5,574 nucleotides of DNA from Collinsella sp. (GCA_022720335.1 JAIHVJ010000123.1:1-5574), one strand, 5' to 3'; shown: positions 1 through 5,409, counted from the stretch's first letter. Notes: generated by a model not told the origin, from the sequence alone. Made by a program: numbers and translations.

Positions 1-57
1 GTTTATGTAGCTAAAGCCGCAAAACAGTCCCTATTTCACCGCAACTTATTGATAAGA
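1..57. other. Left-edge intergenic sequence
   Basis: This AT-richer stretch lies just downstream of the ArfB-like gene. A small palindrome (CTTAT, 2-nt loop, ATAAG, 45-56) follows the stop codon, but it is too short and lacks a T-tract, so I do not call it a terminator. Positions 24-40 resemble one half of the palindrome at 465-493 (shared ACAGTCCCT, then a similar TTTCAC end). No coding sequence or RNA gene is visible. Confidence 0.4.
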
Positions 58-438
58 TCATTCCTCCCCGCCCAGCTTGCGACGGTTGGCCTTTTTAATC
101 GCATTGAAGTGTTTGTCGTTGAGCCTGCGCTGGCGCGATCGCTGTGGCACTTTGGTCTTGACGCGGCGGCGCGGCGGACGCCCGCGACGCTCAAGCTCAG
201 CGCGCAGTTTACGTAGGCAGCTGCTACGGTTTAGGAACTGGCTGCGGCTCTCGCGCGCCGTCACGGTAATTCCCGAAGGGATATGTTTCATGCGCACCGC
301 CGAGTCCGTCGTGTTGACGCCTTGTCCGCCCGGACCAGTCGCGCGAAACACCTGCACCTCGCAATCGCGCGCCAACTCCTCGGCCGACATCTCGGCATAG
401 CGCGCATACTCGCGCCATCCCATCTTGTTCTCGTCCAT
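58..438 (-). CDS. arfB: ArfB/YaeJ-like peptidyl-tRNA hydrolase (release-factor-like, GGQ domain)
   Basis: The 126-residue protein matches the single-domain relatives of class I release factors. These enter stalled ribosomes and hydrolyse peptidyl-tRNA without needing a stop codon. The catalytic loop is visible as GPGGQGVN, with GGQ at residues 37-39. It is followed by the release-factor-type stretch ITVTARESRSQFLNR (57-71). The C-terminal tail (about 84-122) is very rich in Arg and Lys, as expected for the ArfB tail that occupies the empty mRNA channel. No codon-recognition domain is present, and the length is close to the roughly 140 residues of E. coli ArfB. I chose the ATG at 438 because AGGGGAGGTG (444-453) lies 5 nt upstream. 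The open frame continues to 504, but that extension translates the palindromic terminator at 459-493 and is very unlikely to be protein. The gene follows xpt on the same strand. It could instead be a more distant 'release factor-like' paralogue, so the symbol is provisional. Confidence 0.85.
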   Translation of the reverse strand: MDENKMGWREYARYAEMSAEELARDCEVQVFRATGPGGQGVNTTDSAVRMKHIPSGITVTARESRSQFLNRSSCLRKLRAELERRGRPPRRRVKTKVPQRSRQRRLNDKHFNAIKKANRRKLGGEE

Positions 439-458
439 ATCAACACCTCCCCTCATAC

Positions 459-493
459 AAAAAATGTGACAAAGGGACAGTCCCTTTGTCACA
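459..493 (-). terminator. Intrinsic terminator downstream of xpt, abutting the arfB ribosome-binding site
   Basis: On the minus strand a perfect 14-bp hairpin (465-493) is followed immediately by six T residues (459-464). This is the classic layout of a Rho-independent terminator, 28 bp after the xpt stop codon. The T-tract ends only 5 nt before the arfB Shine-Dalgarno (444-453), so arfB cannot have its own promoter between the two. Its stem is symmetrical, so on the plus strand the hairpin also exists, but there it lacks a following T-tract. Confidence 0.8.
465..493. repeat. Perfect 29-bp palindrome, probable interspersed repeat unit
   Basis: The arms TGTGACAAAGGGAC (465-478) and their exact reverse complement (480-493) flank a single A at 479. 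I recall near-identical palindromes built around GACAAAGGGACAGTCCC being scattered between genes in several gut bacterial genomes. This is memory and has not been checked. Copies of that kind are reminiscent of REP-type elements moved by RAYT transposases. No transposase is present in this window. Here the palindrome has a T-tract on one side and works as a terminator. Confidence 0.6.
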
Positions 494-521
494 TCGCATA
501 CCAATCGCTTGTGTTGCGCGC

Positions 522-1100
522 TTAGGCGAAGGTGATCTCGCCGTTCTCGCAGTCCATATCGGCGATACGTGCCAGGCTCTCAACGCGGAAGCCGCGCTTA
601 CGGAGCTTATCGCCGCCGCCCTGGAAGCCCTTCTCAACGGCGATGCCAATGCCGGCAACTTCGGCGCCCGCAGCCTCGCAGATCTTAATAAGGCCCTCAA
701 GCGCGCAGCCGTTGGCCAGGAAGTCGTCGATGATCAGGACCTTGTCGCCCTCGGACAGGAAGCGCTTACCCACAATGACCGGGTACTCCTTCTGCTTGGT
801 AAAGGAGTAGATGGTCGTGGCATACTGCTCGCCGTCGAGGTTGATGGACTGCGCCTTCTTGGCAAAGACCACCGGCACGCCGCCAAAATGCTGAGCCGCG
901 ATGCAAGCCATGCCAATGCCCGAAGCCTCAATCGTCAGGATCTTGTTGATCTCGACACCCTCGAACAGACGGGCCCACTCGGCGCCCATGTGGTCGAACA
1001 GCTCAACGTCGCATTGGTGGTTGAGGAAGGCATCAACCTTAAGGACGTTACCGGCCTTTACGATGCCGTCATGGCGAATACGATCCTCAAGCTCCTGCAT
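522..1100 (-). CDS. xpt: Xanthine phosphoribosyltransferase
   Basis: This 192-residue enzyme transfers the phosphoribosyl group of PRPP to xanthine to give XMP, a cytosolic purine-salvage step feeding GMP synthesis. The sequence closely follows Bacillus subtilis Xpt as I recall it: LKVDAFLNHQ at 20-29, TIEASG at 56-61, VPVVFAKK at 75-82, YSFTKQ at 98-103, the PRPP-binding signature VLIIDDFLANG at 121-131, and GIGIAVEKGFQ and RVESLARI near the C-terminus. The length is normal for the family. The ATG at 1100 is preceded by AGAAGGGG (1108-1115) at a 7-nt spacing. The upstream gene on the same strand is the MFS transporter, 157 bp away. That gap shows none of the conserved core of a guanine riboswitch, which often controls xpt in Firmicutes. 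An intrinsic terminator follows the gene. The identification is firm. Confidence 0.96.
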   Translation of the reverse strand: MQELEDRIRHDGIVKAGNVLKVDAFLNHQCDVELFDHMGAEWARLFEGVEINKILTIEASGIGMACIAAQHFGGVPVVFAKKAQSINLDGEQYATTIYSFTKQKEYPVIVGKRFLSEGDKVLIIDDFLANGCALEGLIKICEAAGAEVAGIGIAVEKGFQGGGDKLRKRGFRVESLARIADMDCENGEITFA

Positions 1101-1257
1101 GGCGCAACCCCTTCTCGCGGCAACGATACCGCGCGATTAATAAACGTTGTTCGATAGTCTACCACGGACCGACCCCCGCCCGTCCCACAAGCCGCATCGC
1201 ACCACAAACCAGTCTTTTTGGGACGGCGCGAATCGTGGCAGACAGCCTCCCAACACG
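1101..1257 (-). promoter_or_regulatory. xpt upstream region with competing inverted repeats
   Basis: In minus-strand RNA, a central segment (1218-1227) can pair in two ways. One partner lies upstream at 1245-1253: TTGGGA with TCCCAA, plus GGC with GCC and one bulged base. The other lies downstream at 1180-1187: CCGTCCCA with TGGGACGG, with a loop of about 31 nt. The two pairings exclude each other. Neither is followed by a T-tract, so neither is a plain terminator. A weak -10-like TAGACT lies at 1156-1161 without a matching -35, so the transcription start of xpt is uncertain. If it lies there, the paired region is MFS 3'-UTR rather than xpt leader. I found no guanine-riboswitch core. Confidence 0.3.
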
Positions 1258-2562
1258 CTAATGGCGGGCGCGCATCTTCACCAAACGCACCATGGCAAGC
1301 GCAAAGCCCACAGCGGCCACAGCCATCAACACATAGAACACCGAACGGAAACCAAACAGGAACACATCCGGACGTCCTGCAACAAAACTGGTCACGGCCT
1401 CGCCCATCGCCACGCTCATCTGTCCATACAGGATATTCGACGCCACCGTAATGCCGAGTGCCATACCCGCATAACGCGCCAGGCTACCCAGACTACCCGC
1501 AAAGCCGAGTGCTTCGCGCGGAGCCGAGCCCATGTACAACGAGTTGTTAGGACTCTGGAAAACCGACGTACCGCACGACATAAACGCGACACAGCACACG
1601 ATCACAGGGATAGAAGAGCGCTCGTCGAGCGTGCTTACCGCAAAGAGACCGCACACATACACGCCCAGGCCGACCGCCGTAGGGCCCTCGCAGCCAACAC
1701 GGTCCGAAACCGTACCCGAAAGCGGCCCGATAAAGGCATTCACCATCGGCAGCGCCAAAAAGAGCAATCCGGAAATGTCGGAACCAAAGCCGTGGGCGTC
1801 CTGAAAATAGAACGGCAGAATAAACTCGGATGCGCCAATGCCAACGAACACGATGAGCATGCAGGCAAGGTTGATGGTGAAGGCCGAATTTGCAAAGCAG
1901 CGACGAGCGGCCTCGATCAGGGACATGGGGCGCTCGCCGGCCTCTGGCCTAACATGCGGCAGTGTGTAGAGCCCCACGATAAACGAGATCACGCCAATAG
2001 GCAGGTTGATGAGGAAGATACTCTCCCAGGGAAAGCTTGCCACCAGCATGCCGCCGAGCACGGGGCCACACATCATGCCGAGGGCCACAAAGGTCGCGAG
2101 AATACCCATGGCACGACCGCGCTCGCGCGCCGGAAACGACTCGGTGATGATGCCCATGTTGTTAGCCATGGCCGCCGCGCAACCGACGCCCTGAACAATG
2201 CGTGCCAGGATAAGAACCTCGAGCGAACCCGAAAGGCCGCAAAGCAGCGAGCCGGCCGTAAAAACGATTACGCCCAGCTGGAATACGCCCACCTTGCCGC
2301 GCACGTCGCCCAAGCGGCCAAACGGCAGCATAGCCACGCATGTCGCAAGCAGGTACACCGAGCTCACCAGCTGGATGCGGTCGAGGCCCACGCCCAGCTC
2401 CTTTTGCATCACGGGCAACGCCACGGTCACGACGGTCGAATCCAGACACGACATAAACGTCATGATGAGCACGGTAAACAGAATCGCCCATTTGTTCTTG
2501 CCATGGGTGTCGCCCTCAAGGGCAATGTGCTCGCGGCGCAGCTGCTCTGCGGTTTTCTCCAT
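1258..2562 (-). CDS. MFS transporter, DHA2 (EmrB/QacA-like) family
   Basis: This is an integral membrane protein of the major facilitator superfamily, probably a proton-coupled exporter of drugs or metabolites. Residues are counted from the upstream ATG at 2568. The DHA2 signature LDSTVVTVALP is at 42-52 and motif A, GRLGDVRGKVGVF, is at 84-96. A motif-B-like LARIVQGVG is at 121-129, motif C GPVLGGML at 168-175, and the DHA2-typical WESIFLINLPIG at 181-192. I count about twelve hydrophobic segments, ending near 429, with a basic C-terminus. At about 435 residues it is shorter than typical 14-helix DHA2 proteins. The frame opens at the ATG at 2568, but that ATG touches the AAAGG motif. The ATG at 2562 has this Shine-Dalgarno 6 nt upstream and is preferred, giving 434 residues. 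The gene follows the sulfhydrylase gene, whose terminator ends 20 bp before the first ATG. The substrate cannot be read from sequence. Confidence 0.92.
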   Translation of the reverse strand: MEKTAEQLRREHIALEGDTHGKNKWAILFTVLIMTFMSCLDSTVVTVALPVMQKELGVGLDRIQLVSSVYLLATCVAMLPFGRLGDVRGKVGVFQLGVIVFTAGSLLCGLSGSLEVLILARIVQGVGCAAAMANNMGIITESFPARERGRAMGILATFVALGMMCGPVLGGMLVASFPWESIFLINLPIGVISFIVGLYTLPHVRPEAGERPMSLIEAARRCFANSAFTINLACMLIVFVGIGASEFILPFYFQDAHGFGSDISGLLFLALPMVNAFIGPLSGTVSDRVGCEGPTAVGLGVYVCGLFAVSTLDERSSIPVIVCCVAFMSCGTSVFQSPNNSLYMGSAPREALGFAGSLGSLARYAGMALGITVASNILYGQMSVAMGEAVTSFVAGRPDVFLFGFRSVFYVLMAVAAVGFALAMVRLVKMRARH

Positions 2563-2588
2563 ATCCATCCTTTCGAGTGGTCCAACGC

Positions 2589-2636
2589 AAAAAACGGGGC
2601 CCCAATCGCCTGTAAACAGTCGCGATTGGGGTCCCG
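2589..2636 (-). terminator. Intrinsic terminator between the sulfhydrylase gene and the MFS gene
   Basis: A 15-bp inverted repeat (2595-2609 against 2622-2636) contains one mismatch, which is an A-C opposition in minus-strand RNA. It surrounds a 12-nt loop that can itself form a small CTGT/ACAG helix. Six T residues follow on the minus strand (2589-2594), so this is a strong Rho-independent terminator for 2705-3988. It lies inside what must be the 5' region of the MFS gene, because the MFS Shine-Dalgarno begins about 15 nt after the T-tract. It could therefore also act as an attenuator for that gene. Confidence 0.85.
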
Positions 2637-2704
2637 CCTACGGAATCGGAACGAAAGGCCACCGAAGCTTTCTGCCAGCATCGGCGCCTTATGCGAACGC
2701 TGGC

Positions 2705-3988
2705 CTAGCACTGCTCGAGTGCCTGCTCAAGGTCGGCAATCAAGTCGGCCGTGTCCTCGAGGCCGCACGACAGGCGTACCATATCGGCGGAGATGCCACA
2801 GGCGATGAGCTCCTCATCGTTCATCTGGCGGTGCGTGGCATTAGCGGGATGCAGGCAGCAAGTGCGGGCGTCGGCCACATGCGTGGCGATCTGGGCGAGC
2901 TTAAGGCTCTTCATAAAGGTCTCAGCCGCCGCGCGACCACCGTTAAAGCCAAAGCTCACAACGCCGCAGGTACCGTTGGGCATGTACTTCTGAGCGATGT
3001 CATAGTACTTATCGCCCTCTAGGCCCGGATAGCTCACGAAGCGTACCTTGGGATGACTCTGCAGGAACTTGGCAACGGCCAGGCCGTTCTCACAATGACG
3101 CGGCATGCGCACATGCAGGCTCTCGAGCGAGCTGTTCAGGAAGAAGGCCGCCTGCGGGTTCTGCATGGGGCCGAGGTCGCGCATGAGCTGCGCGGTGGCC
3201 TTGGTAATGAAGGCGCCCTCGCGACCGAACTTCTTGGCATACGTCACGCCGTGGTAGCTCTCGTCGGGCGTGGTGAGACCCGGGAACTTATCCGCATGGG
3301 CCATCCAGTCAAACTGGCCGTGGTCAACGATCACGCCGCCCAGGTAGGCAGCATGTCCATCCATGTACTTGGTGGTGGAGTGCGTAACGATGTCGGCGCC
3401 CCACTCAAAGGGACGGCACATCACGGGCGTCGGGAAGGTGTTGTCGACCATCAGCGGCACGCCGTGGTCGTGCGCGGCCTTGGCAAAGCGCTCAATATCG
3501 AGCACGGCGAGGGCGGGATTGGCGATCGTCTCGCCAAAGACGAGCTTGGTATTGGGCTCAAAGGCTGCCTCGAGCTCCTCATCAGTGCAGTCGGGGGCGA
3601 CGAACGTGCAGGTCACGCCCATGCGGCCCATGGTGTGGGCGAGCAGGTTATACGTACCGCCGTAAATGGCAGAACTCGCGACCACATGATCGCCGGCACC
3701 GGCCACGTTAAAGATCGCGAGGAAATTCGCAGCCATGCCCGAGCTCGTGAGCATCGCGGCAGTGCCTCCCTCCATCTCGCAGATCTTGGCGGCAACCAGA
3801 TCGCACGTGGGGTTCTGCAAACGGCTGTAGAAGTAGCCCGACTCCTCCAGGTCAAACAGCTTGCCCATATGCTCCGACGTGTCGTACTTCCACGTGGTGG
3901 ACTGGTAGATGGGCACCTGGCGCGGCTCGGCATCTCCCGGGTGATAGCCGCCCTGAACACATGTAGTACCGATGGTCTGCTCGCTCAT
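2705..3988 (-). CDS. metY: O-acetylhomoserine sulfhydrylase-type PLP enzyme (Cys/Met metabolism family)
   Basis: This 427-residue cytosolic enzyme belongs to the Cys/Met-metabolism PLP-dependent family. It most resembles O-acetylhomoserine aminocarboxypropyltransferase, which makes homocysteine from O-acetylhomoserine and sulfide. Visible landmarks are VPIYQSTTWKY (25-35), the active-site segment YSRLQNPT (54-61), the phosphate-binding TSSGMAA (81-87), YGGTYN (109-114), the PLP-nitrogen aspartate in VDNTFPTP (181-188, D182), the Schiff-base lysine K207 in HSTTKYMDGH, and the closing LSCGLEDTADLIADLEQAL (406-424). The long GGVIVDHGQFDW insertion after the lysine and the overall length favour MetY over cystathionine gamma-synthase or methionine gamma-lyase. 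However, HPANATH replaces the usual HPASTTH-like motif, so substrate specificity is not certain. The ATG at 3988 has AAGGGAG at 3995-4001, 6 nt upstream. A terminator follows at 2589-2636. I see no SAM riboswitch or T-box in the upstream region. Confidence 0.88.
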   Translation of the reverse strand: MSEQTIGTTCVQGGYHPGDAEPRQVPIYQSTTWKYDTSEHMGKLFDLEESGYFYSRLQNPTCDLVAAKICEMEGGTAAMLTSSGMAANFLAIFNVAGAGDHVVASSAIYGGTYNLLAHTMGRMGVTCTFVAPDCTDEELEAAFEPNTKLVFGETIANPALAVLDIERFAKAAHDHGVPLMVDNTFPTPVMCRPFEWGADIVTHSTTKYMDGHAAYLGGVIVDHGQFDWMAHADKFPGLTTPDESYHGVTYAKKFGREGAFITKATAQLMRDLGPMQNPQAAFFLNSSLESLHVRMPRHCENGLAVAKFLQSHPKVRFVSYPGLEGDKYYDIAQKYMPNGTCGVVSFGFNGGRAAAETFMKSLKLAQIATHVADARTCCLHPANATHRQMNDEELIACGISADMVRLSCGLEDTADLIADLEQALEQC

Positions 3989-4072
3989 ATCTAGCTCCCT
4001 TGCCTGGGTTACGTTTTATTCGGTTCACGATACCGCTACCCTGCACCCCTCTCAACCCATCCCCAAGGTAGG

Positions 4073-4101
4073 TTATGGGACAAATTGATCAGGGGTATTT
4101 A
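4073..4101 (+). promoter_or_regulatory. Candidate sigma-70-type promoter for the C_GCAxxG gene
   Basis: TTATGG (4073-4078) and TATTTA (4096-4101) are separated by exactly 17 bp. The -10 matches the consensus at four of six positions and the -35 is weak. Transcription would start near 4108, just before the first helix of the structured leader and about 110 nt before the start codon. The low-GC context fits a promoter, but box similarity alone is modest evidence. Confidence 0.35.
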
Positions 4102-4112
4102 TCTCAAGCCTT

Positions 4113-4212
4113 GGGCATTTGCTCGATAGATAAAAACGAGGCATACATGAAGCTCTCGATGATTACATGCCCCGTCACGGGTACCATAGGCGGGTACACC
4201 GTGACCAAGGAG
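4113..4212 (+). promoter_or_regulatory. Candidate structured mRNA leader ending in the Shine-Dalgarno
   Basis: The main element is a hairpin at 4174-4205. GTCACGG pairs with CCGTGAC and GTACC pairs with GGTAC, giving 12 bp with one bulged A (4198) and a 7-nt loop (4186-4192). The Shine-Dalgarno AAGGAG (4207-4212) starts one base after the stem. Directly upstream, GGGCAT (4113-4118) can pair with ATGCCC (4167-4172), closing a 48-nt domain with a possible CGAG/CTCG helix inside. The two helices would be adjacent, one base apart. This looks like a riboswitch or protein-binding leader, but it matches no class I recognise. The hairpin could also be a DNA operator. Confidence 0.4.
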
Positions 4213-4218
4213 ACAACG

Positions 4219-4665
4219 ATGAAGCAAATCGATACGGCCCAGCTCGACATCACCGCCCGTCAGGCTCAAGCTGCCGAATATCACGCCCGTGGCTTTAACT
4301 GCGCCCAGGCCGTCGCCTGCACGCTCGCGCCCGCCGTCGGGCTCGACCCCCAGGTCGCCTTTACCCTCACCGAGGGCTTTGGCGCCGGCATGGGCGGCAT
4401 GACCGAAACCTGCGGCGCCATCTCGGGCGCCGTGGCCATCATGGGCTTTGTAATGAGCGACGGCATGGAAAACCCCAAGACCAAGGGCCAGACCTACAAG
4501 CTGTCGCGCGAAATCGCCAAGCGTTTTGGCGAGAAGAACACAACGACCGTCTGCGGCACGCTCAAGGGCATCGGATCGGATAAGGGTCCGCTCCGCAGCT
4601 GCCCCGGCTGCATCGACGATGCCGTCGAGATTGCCTGCGATGTGCTAAAGCAGCTCGCCGAGTAA
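4219..4665 (+). CDS. C_GCAxxG_C_C-family cysteine-rich protein (probable redox protein)
   Basis: This 148-residue soluble protein belongs to the family named for its spaced cysteine and glycine pattern, thought to have a redox or metal-related role, with no established reaction. Visible features are FNCAQAV (26-32), the glycine-rich GFGAGMGGMTETCGAISGA (53-71), VCGTLKG (111-117) and SCPGC (127-131). Cysteines fall at 28, 34, 65, 112, 128, 131 and 140. No signal peptide or membrane segment is present, so it should be cytosolic. The ATG at 4219 is chosen because AAGGAG lies 6 nt upstream (4207-4212). In-frame ATGs at 4147 and 4075 would give longer proteins, but they would translate the hairpin at 4174-4205 and use codons such as ATA, ATT and ACA that the gene body avoids. 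It is transcribed divergently from metY and converges on the yigZ-like gene. Family assignment is good; biochemical function is unknown. Confidence 0.85.
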   Translation: MKQIDTAQLDITARQAQAAEYHARGFNCAQAVACTLAPAVGLDPQVAFTLTEGFGAGMGGMTETCGAISGAVAIMGFVMSDGMENPKTKGQTYKLSREIAKRFGEKNTTTVCGTLKGIGSDKGPLRSCPGCIDDAVEIACDVLKQLAE

Positions 4666-4678
4666 ACGGCAGCAACAG

Positions 4679-4730
4679 AAAAACGACGGCCGGCGTGCTT
4701 TTGGATGGATCCCAAGCGTGCCGGCCGTCG
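4679..4730 (-). terminator. Strong hairpin terminator between convergent genes
   Basis: The arms 4684-4700 and 4714-4730 form a 17-bp stem, eleven of them perfect G+C-rich pairs (CGACGGCCGGC and its complement), then two G-T wobbles and GCTT/AAGC, around a 13-nt loop. On the minus strand the stem is followed by five T residues (4679-4683), so it terminates the yigZ-like gene, whose stop is at 4734-4736. On the plus strand it also ends the C_GCAxxG transcript structurally, but no T-tract follows there. An outer helix (4665-4670 with 4730-4735) reaches both stop codons. Confidence 0.8.
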
Positions 4731-4733
4731 CCG

Positions 4734-5369
4734 TTAGAACTCTGCAAATTCGGGAGCGCCGACCTCGATCTCCTCGCGCCCCGCCATAAGCTCGCGCATC
4801 TTAGCGCAAAACGGCTCCTGCTCCCCCGCCTTAAACACCAAATGAAGTGTCACGGCGTCCGCGTAATCGGTATCCGAAACCTTGGCACCCGAATCCTGCG
4901 CCAAGCGAAGCACCTGCTCGTACTGCGGATAGGCCACATGCACGTCAACCGGCACGACGCTTGTCATCTCAACGATCTGCCCGGCCTCCTGAGCCGCGGC
5001 CACCGCCGCCTGCGTCGCAGCGGTATAGGCGCGCACCAAGCCACCAGGCCCCAACAGCGTGCCACCAAAATAGCGCGTCACCACGCAGCAAACATTTTTG
5101 AGCTCTGCGCCGCGCAACACCTCGAGCGTCGGCATACCGCTCGTGCGGCTCGGCTCACCATCATCGCTCTGGCGCTCGCGTCCATCGACTAAAATCCACG
5201 CGGGAACATTGTGTCGAGCGTCGTAATGACGCTTGCGAACCATCTCGATAAAGGCATTCGCCTCATCCTCGGACTCAATATGGACCAGCTGGGCAATAAA
5301 CCGGCTCTTGCGGTCAACGAACTCGCCCGTAGCCTCAATATTCGATTGCAGAGTAAAATAGCTGTCCAA
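4734..5369 (-). CDS. yigZ: YigZ/IMPACT (UPF0029) family protein
   Basis: The protein is about 211 residues long, the usual length for bacterial YigZ/YvyE. Residues are counted from the TTG at 5372. The N-terminal UPF0029/IMPACT domain spans about 17-125 and carries KSRF (22-25), DARHNVPAWI (51-60), DDGEPSRTSGMP (70-81) and RYFGGTLLGPGGLVRAY (100-116). The C-terminal part (about 140-200) matches the DUF1949 ferredoxin-like domain. The eukaryotic relative IMPACT acts on the Gcn1/Gcn2 translation-stress pathway; the bacterial role is unclear, possibly translation-linked. No ATG occurs near the expected N-terminus. Two adjacent TTG codons lie at 5372 and 5369. GAGGGG (5374-5379) lies 2 nt from the first and 5 nt from the second, so the second is preferred. 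The gene is monocistronic in this window and ends at a shared terminator hairpin. Confidence 0.93.
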   Translation of the reverse strand: MDSYFTLQSNIEATGEFVDRKSRFIAQLVHIESEDEANAFIEMVRKRHYDARHNVPAWILVDGRERQSDDGEPSRTSGMPTLEVLRGAELKNVCCVVTRYFGGTLLGPGGLVRAYTAATQAAVAAAQEAGQIVEMTSVVPVDVHVAYPQYEQVLRLAQDSGAKVSDTDYADAVTLHLVFKAGEQEPFCAKMRELMAGREEIEVGAPEFAEF

Positions 5370-5409
5370 CAAAGCCCCTCAACAACAAGCAAAGCAACAA
5401 ACAGCCTCA

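Larger units (their letters stand above)
3989..4218. promoter_or_regulatory. Divergent intergenic region between metY and the C_GCAxxG gene
   Basis: This 230-bp region must contain promoters in both directions. The half facing metY (about 3989-4070) has no clear -35/-10 pair; AATAAA around 4015-4020 on the minus strand is the only -10-like hint. An imperfect dyad at 4053-4073 (AACC at one end, GGTT at the other, about six of ten positions symmetrical) could be a repressor site, and CCCAT/ATGGG flanks overlap it. Neither matches a regulator I can name. The half facing the plus-strand gene holds the promoter and structured leader listed separately. Confidence 0.45.

Noticed and set aside
465..493. 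CRISPR repeat
   Set aside because: There is a single palindromic copy with no spacer-repeat periodicity anywhere in the window, and no cas genes.
439..504. N-terminal extension of the ArfB-like protein from an upstream start at 504
   Set aside because: It would translate the palindromic terminator and the leader, while a near-ideal Shine-Dalgarno supports the ATG at 438.
1101..1257. Guanine riboswitch upstream of xpt
   Set aside because: The conserved purine-aptamer core and its closing helix were looked for on the minus strand and are absent.
1147..2808. Long plus-strand open frame of 553 codons opposite the MFS gene
   Set aside because: It is rich in His, Arg, Gln and Thr, crosses two terminators or intergenic regions, and is a shadow of G+C-rich minus-strand coding. 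The minus-strand frame has clear MFS motifs.
3053..3994. Long plus-strand open frame opposite metY
   Set aside because: It is the antisense shadow of a clear PLP enzyme, with no ribosome-binding site or recognisable domain.
3989..4110. SAM riboswitch or T-box upstream of metY
   Set aside because: No conserved SAM-I, T-box or other methionine-related core was seen, and the available leader is short.
4075..4218. Longer start for the C_GCAxxG protein at 4075 or 4147
   Set aside because: The ATG at 4219 has a better Shine-Dalgarno and spacing. The extension contains a 12-bp hairpin and atypical codons, and it adds nothing resembling the family's N-terminus. 4147 has a weak GAGG upstream and is the only serious rival.
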